Source: Geminocystis sp050753365 (GTDB lineage Bacteria > Cyanobacteriota > Cyanobacteriia > Cyanobacteriales > Cyanobacteriaceae). Taken from it: 7,430 nucleotides of DNA. The notes beneath the pieces are model-generated. The model saw only the letters and a program-made list of their open reading frames with translations. It ran no database searches and had not been told where the DNA came from. Below, one piece after another: positions 5,272 to 7,430 of this stretch (the first letter of the stretch is position 1; each line of letters begins with the position of its first letter). Location: contig NZ_JBLZFY010000149.1 in NCBI RefSeq assembly GCF_050753365.1, positions 1 through 7,430 of the forward strand, read 5' to 3'. A program made the translations under genes and the position numbers.

Positions 5272-6603
5272 ATGTATGATTGGCTAGGATTATTAATGTT
5301 TGCGGGGGCATTATTATTTTTATCCTTTGGCTATCCCGTTGCTTTTTCCCTTGGGGGAGTGGCGCTTATTTTTGCCATTATCGGCTCAATTTTAGGGATT
5401 TTTGATCCCGTTTTTTTTAGTGCCATGCCTTCCCGCATTTTTGGCATTATGTCTAACTATACCCTCTTAGCTATTCCCTATTTTATCTTTTTAGGGTCAA
5501 TGTTGGAAATTACGGGTATTGCCGAAAAGTTGCTAGAAACCATGGGCATCTTATTCGGCAGAATGAGGGGAGGATTGGCTTTAGCGGTGGTGGTGGTAGG
5601 TGCATTGTTGGCGGCGACTACTGGGGTTGTGGCGGCTACGGTGGTGGCTATGGGGTTGATTTCTTTACCTATCATGCTTCGCTATGGCTATAACAAACAG
5701 TTAGCAACGGGAGTTATCGCCGCTAGTGGCACTTTAGGGCAAATTATTCCCCCTAGTGTGGTATTAGTAGTATTAGCTGATCAATTAGGTGCGCCTGTAG
5801 GAGATTTATTTATTGGCTCACTTATCCCCGGATTGATGATGGCAGGTGCTTTTGCGGTTCATGTGCTGATTGTAGCATGGATTCGCCCTGATACTGCCCC
5901 TGCGTTACCTTTGGAAGTCAGAAATATTGGTGGTAAGGCGTTATGGATTCGGGTTTATCAAGCGATGATTCCTCCTTTGATTCTTATTGCTTTGGTTTTA
6001 GGGAGTATCTTTTTCGGAGTCGCAACACCTACGGAAGCAGGTGCGATCGGATCGTTGGGAGCGATGATTTTAGCTTATTTTAATAAACATTTAACGTGGG
6101 ATGCCTTAAAAAAAGCCTGTGAATCCACTATGCGAATTACCTCTATGGTAATGTTTATTTTACTCGGTTCAACTGCATTTAGTTTAGTATTTAGGGGTAT
6201 CGGGGGCGATCGATTTATGGAAGAATTATTAGTTAATTTACCCGGGGGAAAATGGGGTTTTTTAGCTATTAATATGTTAGTGATTTTTATTCTTGGATTT
6301 TTTATTGACTTTTTTGAAATAGCCTTTATTGTAATTCCTATTTTTGCCCCTGTAGCAAAGATTTTAGGGTTAGATTTGTTATGGTATGGAGTGATTTTAG
6401 GCGCTAATTTACAAACTTCTTTTTTAACTCCTCCTTTCGGTTTTGCCTTATTTTATTTACGAGGAGTAGCCCCCCCTGAGATTAAAACGATCGATATTTA
6501 TAAGGGGGTAATTCCTTTTATTTTATTGCAGTTATTAGTATTATTATTAATCATTATTTTTCCCTCTTTAGTAACTTTTTTACCCTCTTTATCTGTGTCT
6601 TAA
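5272..6603 (+). CDS. dctM: TRAP transporter large permease subunit (DctM)
   Basis: This 443-residue, highly hydrophobic inner-membrane protein is a full-length DctM-type permease of a tripartite ATP-independent periplasmic transporter. Such systems use the Na+ gradient to import organic acids delivered by a periplasmic DctP protein, with a small DctQ membrane partner. Many hydrophobic segments run through the whole length. Family motifs are visible: ASGTLGQIIPPS at 151-162, GVATPTEAGAIG at 249-260 and SFLTPPFGFALFYLRG at 383-398. The substrate cannot be read; cyanobacterial relatives are reported for glutamate and for 2-oxo monocarboxylates. The start MYDWLGLL is natural for the family, although no ribosome site is visible and a piece of STRR-like repeat precedes it. 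No dctP or dctQ lies within the window; a toxin-antitoxin pair occupies the 5' side where dctQ would often be. The partners are either encoded elsewhere or missing. Confidence 0.93.
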   Translation: MYDWLGLLMFAGALLFLSFGYPVAFSLGGVALIFAIIGSILGIFDPVFFSAMPSRIFGIMSNYTLLAIPYFIFLGSMLEITGIAEKLLETMGILFGRMRGGLALAVVVVGALLAATTGVVAATVVAMGLISLPIMLRYGYNKQLATGVIAASGTLGQIIPPSVVLVVLADQLGAPVGDLFIGSLIPGLMMAGAFAVHVLIVAWIRPDTAPALPLEVRNIGGKALWIRVYQAMIPPLILIALVLGSIFFGVATPTEAGAIGSLGAMILAYFNKHLTWDALKKACESTMRITSMVMFILLGSTAFSLVFRGIGGDRFMEELLVNLPGGKWGFLAINMLVIFILGFFIDFFEIAFIVIPIFAPVAKILGLDLLWYGVILGANLQTSFLTPPFGFALFYLRGVAPPEIKTIDIYKGVIPFILLQLLVLLLIIIFPSLVTFLPSLSVS

Positions 6604-6754
6604 TGACGATGTGATGAATTTTTGTGATGACGATAGAAAATAGGATTTCCCCCTCCCCTCTTTGTTTAATAATTAACATTTTAAACAGATAGACTATAAT
6701 ATCATCGAAATTATGCGTGCGCTTTTGAGGATGTTTGAGAGTAGAATGAGGTTA
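6604..6754. other. Gap after dctM, mostly featureless
   Basis: The dctM stop is followed by short imperfect repeats: TGACGAT at 6604-6610 and 6628-6634, and GTGATGA at 6611-6617 and 6624-6630. A C-rich tract lies at 6649-6658 (CCCCCTCCCC), the opposite-strand counterpart of the G-rich tract at the left end of the window. I see no clear terminator hairpin and no supported complete gene. The right part overlaps a possible tnpB remnant, listed separately. Confidence 0.4.
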
Positions 6755-6796
6755 GCTTTTCTTCGGCAAGAAGCCCCACACTGTATTTTTCGTTAA
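6677..6796 (+). pseudogene. Possible remnant of a tnpB 3' end
   Basis: A short open frame runs from just after the stop at 6674-6676 to the TAA at 6794-6796. Its last residues read RLAFLRQEAPHCIFR, and the RQEAP(H) string resembles the C-terminal tail of many cyanobacterial TnpB proteins. In intact elements the coding end runs into the folded right end, as it does here, where this frame ends inside the hairpin region at 6775-6821. No RuvC or zinc-finger residues are left. This is weak evidence on its own, but it agrees with the RNA-like fold that follows. Confidence 0.3.
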
Positions 6797-6832
6797 GAAA
6801 TACCCACACAATCAGTGTGGGATGAATTGCCG
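6755..6832 (+). ncRNA. Omega-RNA-like right-end element of an IS605/TnpB transposon
   Basis: This compact fold is read on the plus strand. CTTC (6761-6764) pairs with GAAG (6770-6773) around the loop GGCAA. CCCACACTG (6775-6783) pairs perfectly with CAGTGTGGG (6813-6821). Inside that stem, TATTTTT (6784-6790) pairs with AAGAAATA (6796-6802, one G-T pair). The first loop with its closing C, CGGCAA (6764-6769), is exactly complementary to TTGCCG (6827-6832), making a pseudoknot that encloses the main stem. The order hairpin, GAAGCCCCACAC stem, then pseudoknot strand resembles the 3' end of TnpB guide RNAs, after which the guide begins. Such an RNA normally overlaps the 3' end of tnpB; here it lies upstream of the tnpB at 6907, so it is probably the right end of an older or deleted copy. 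It could instead be a left-end structure of the present element. Confidence 0.45.
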
Positions 6833-6842
6833 TCCAGATTTA

Positions 6843-6872
6843 TTGGCACAAACCAGAAGTTTATGTTATTCT
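6843..6872 (+). promoter_or_regulatory. Candidate tnpB promoter
   Basis: TTGGCA at 6843-6848 and TATTCT at 6867-6872 are separated by 18 bases. The -10 is preceded by TG plus one base (6864-6866). The tnpB ATG lies 34 bases further on. The fit is moderate; the site lies directly after the omega-RNA-like element. Confidence 0.4.
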
Positions 6873-6906
6873 ATATCTAGGTACAAAAATAAAGTCACCT
6901 AAGACA

Positions 6907-7430
6907 ATGATTAATTTGAACTACTCATATCGCATATACCCAGAACCATCACAGGAGGAAACCCTCTTGCGGTGGCTTTTTGCGTGTAAGAAAGTTTACA
7001 ATTATTGTCTGGCGGAGAGAAAAGACTGGATTAAGTCTAGGAAATCCCCTGTTGATCAATGCTCGTTGATTAATGAGTACATTATCCCTGCTGACGTGCC
7101 TTATCCTGATTATTATTACCAAAAGCGTCAATTGACGGAAGCAAAAAAAGAAAATCCTGAATTAAAAGAAGTACCCTCTCAGGTTCTTCAAGAGGTTGTT
7201 GGTAAAGTAGATAAGGCTTTCAGGTCTTTTCATAATAGAGGGTATGGTTTTCCCCGTTTTCGTAAAAGGATTCGCTCAATGGTGTTTCCTCAATTCAAAA
7301 CTAATCCTATTGTTGGTAATCAAATCAAACTACCCAAGATAGGGGATATTGAGATTAACTTACATCGACCGATTCCTGAAGGATTTGTAGTTAAGCAAGT
7401 CCAAGTAGTGAATAAAGCATCAGGTTGGTA
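6907..7430 (+). CDS. tnpB: TnpB-family transposon nuclease, N-terminal part (cut by window end)
   Basis: An open frame of 174 codons runs from ATG 6907 to the window edge without a stop. Translation gives an OrfB/TnpB N-terminus: the helix-turn-helix part at about 3-42 (SYRIYPEPSQEETLLRWLFA, then KKVYNYCLAERKDW), and the first core segment with VPSQVLQEVVGKVDKAFRSF at 89-108 and GYGFPRFRKR at 112-121. TnpB proteins of IS200/IS605 and IS1341-type elements are RNA-guided DNA endonucleases that cut next to a short motif and help keep the transposon in place. Full proteins are around 400 residues, so the RuvC catalytic acids, the zinc finger and the element's own right end are outside the window; activity cannot be judged. 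No tnpA transposase is seen upstream, so the element is tnpB-only on this side. No disruption is present in the visible part. Confidence 0.9.
   Translation, partial: MINLNYSYRIYPEPSQEETLLRWLFACKKVYNYCLAERKDWIKSRKSPVDQCSLINEYIIPADVPYPDYYYQKRQLTEAKKENPELKEVPSQVLQEVVGKVDKAFRSFHNRGYGFPRFRKRIRSMVFPQFKTNPIVGNQIKLPKIGDIEINLHRPIPEGFVVKQVQVVNKASGW

Noticed and set aside
5478..5675. 65-codon minus-strand frame rich in Thr, Ala and Asn
   Set aside because: The composition mirrors the Gly/Val/Ala-rich membrane segments of dctM on the other strand.
6949..7131. 60-codon minus-strand frame in tnpB
   Set aside because: It is a shadow of the TnpB N-terminal coding region, which has recognisable motifs.

Overview
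The window looks like chromosomal DNA of an AT-rich cyanobacterium. Three things support this. The core CGATCG occurs seven times, and six of those are one-base variants of the HIP1 octamer GCGATCGC. A 7-bp tandem repeat of the cyanobacterial STRR kind (TTACTCA) lies near the left end. The gene content (a PhoH-family ATPase, cyanobacterial-style PIN toxin pairs, a DctM-type permease and an IS605/IS1341-type tnpB) also fits. A relative of Geminocystis, Cyanobacterium or Synechocystis is plausible, but the genus is inference.

Layout. Positions 1-126 hold a G-rich purine tract and the heptamer array, downstream of phoH. phoH (127-1083) is the only gene on the minus strand; its upstream region carries a 19-bp perfect palindrome and an 11-bp direct repeat. 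All other genes are on the plus strand. First comes a type II toxin-antitoxin pair (1333-1572 and 1569-1991) with a 4-base overlap. Next is a large, unusual protein gene (2108-4129). A second, unrelated antitoxin/PIN pair follows (4209-4643 and 4650-5216), then a TRAP transporter large permease (dctM, 5272-6603). The 303-base gap 6604-6906 contains a compact folded element that resembles the right end / omega-RNA of a TnpB transposon. It lies just upstream of an intact-looking tnpB that starts at 6907 and runs off the window.

Functional reading. phoH and dctM look like ordinary chromosomal genes. The 1.3-5.2 kb stretch between them is accessory: two PIN-toxin modules flank one large protein. 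That protein has an apparent twin-arginine signal peptide, a stretch resembling the DnaJ C-terminal substrate-binding fold without a J domain, a long helical middle, a duplicated glycine-rich membrane-like segment, and a C-terminal domain resembling bacterial PH-like domains. Its function is unknown. It and the omega-RNA-like element at 6755-6832 are the two most interesting items here. Domain calls rest on reading motifs by eye, not on searches.
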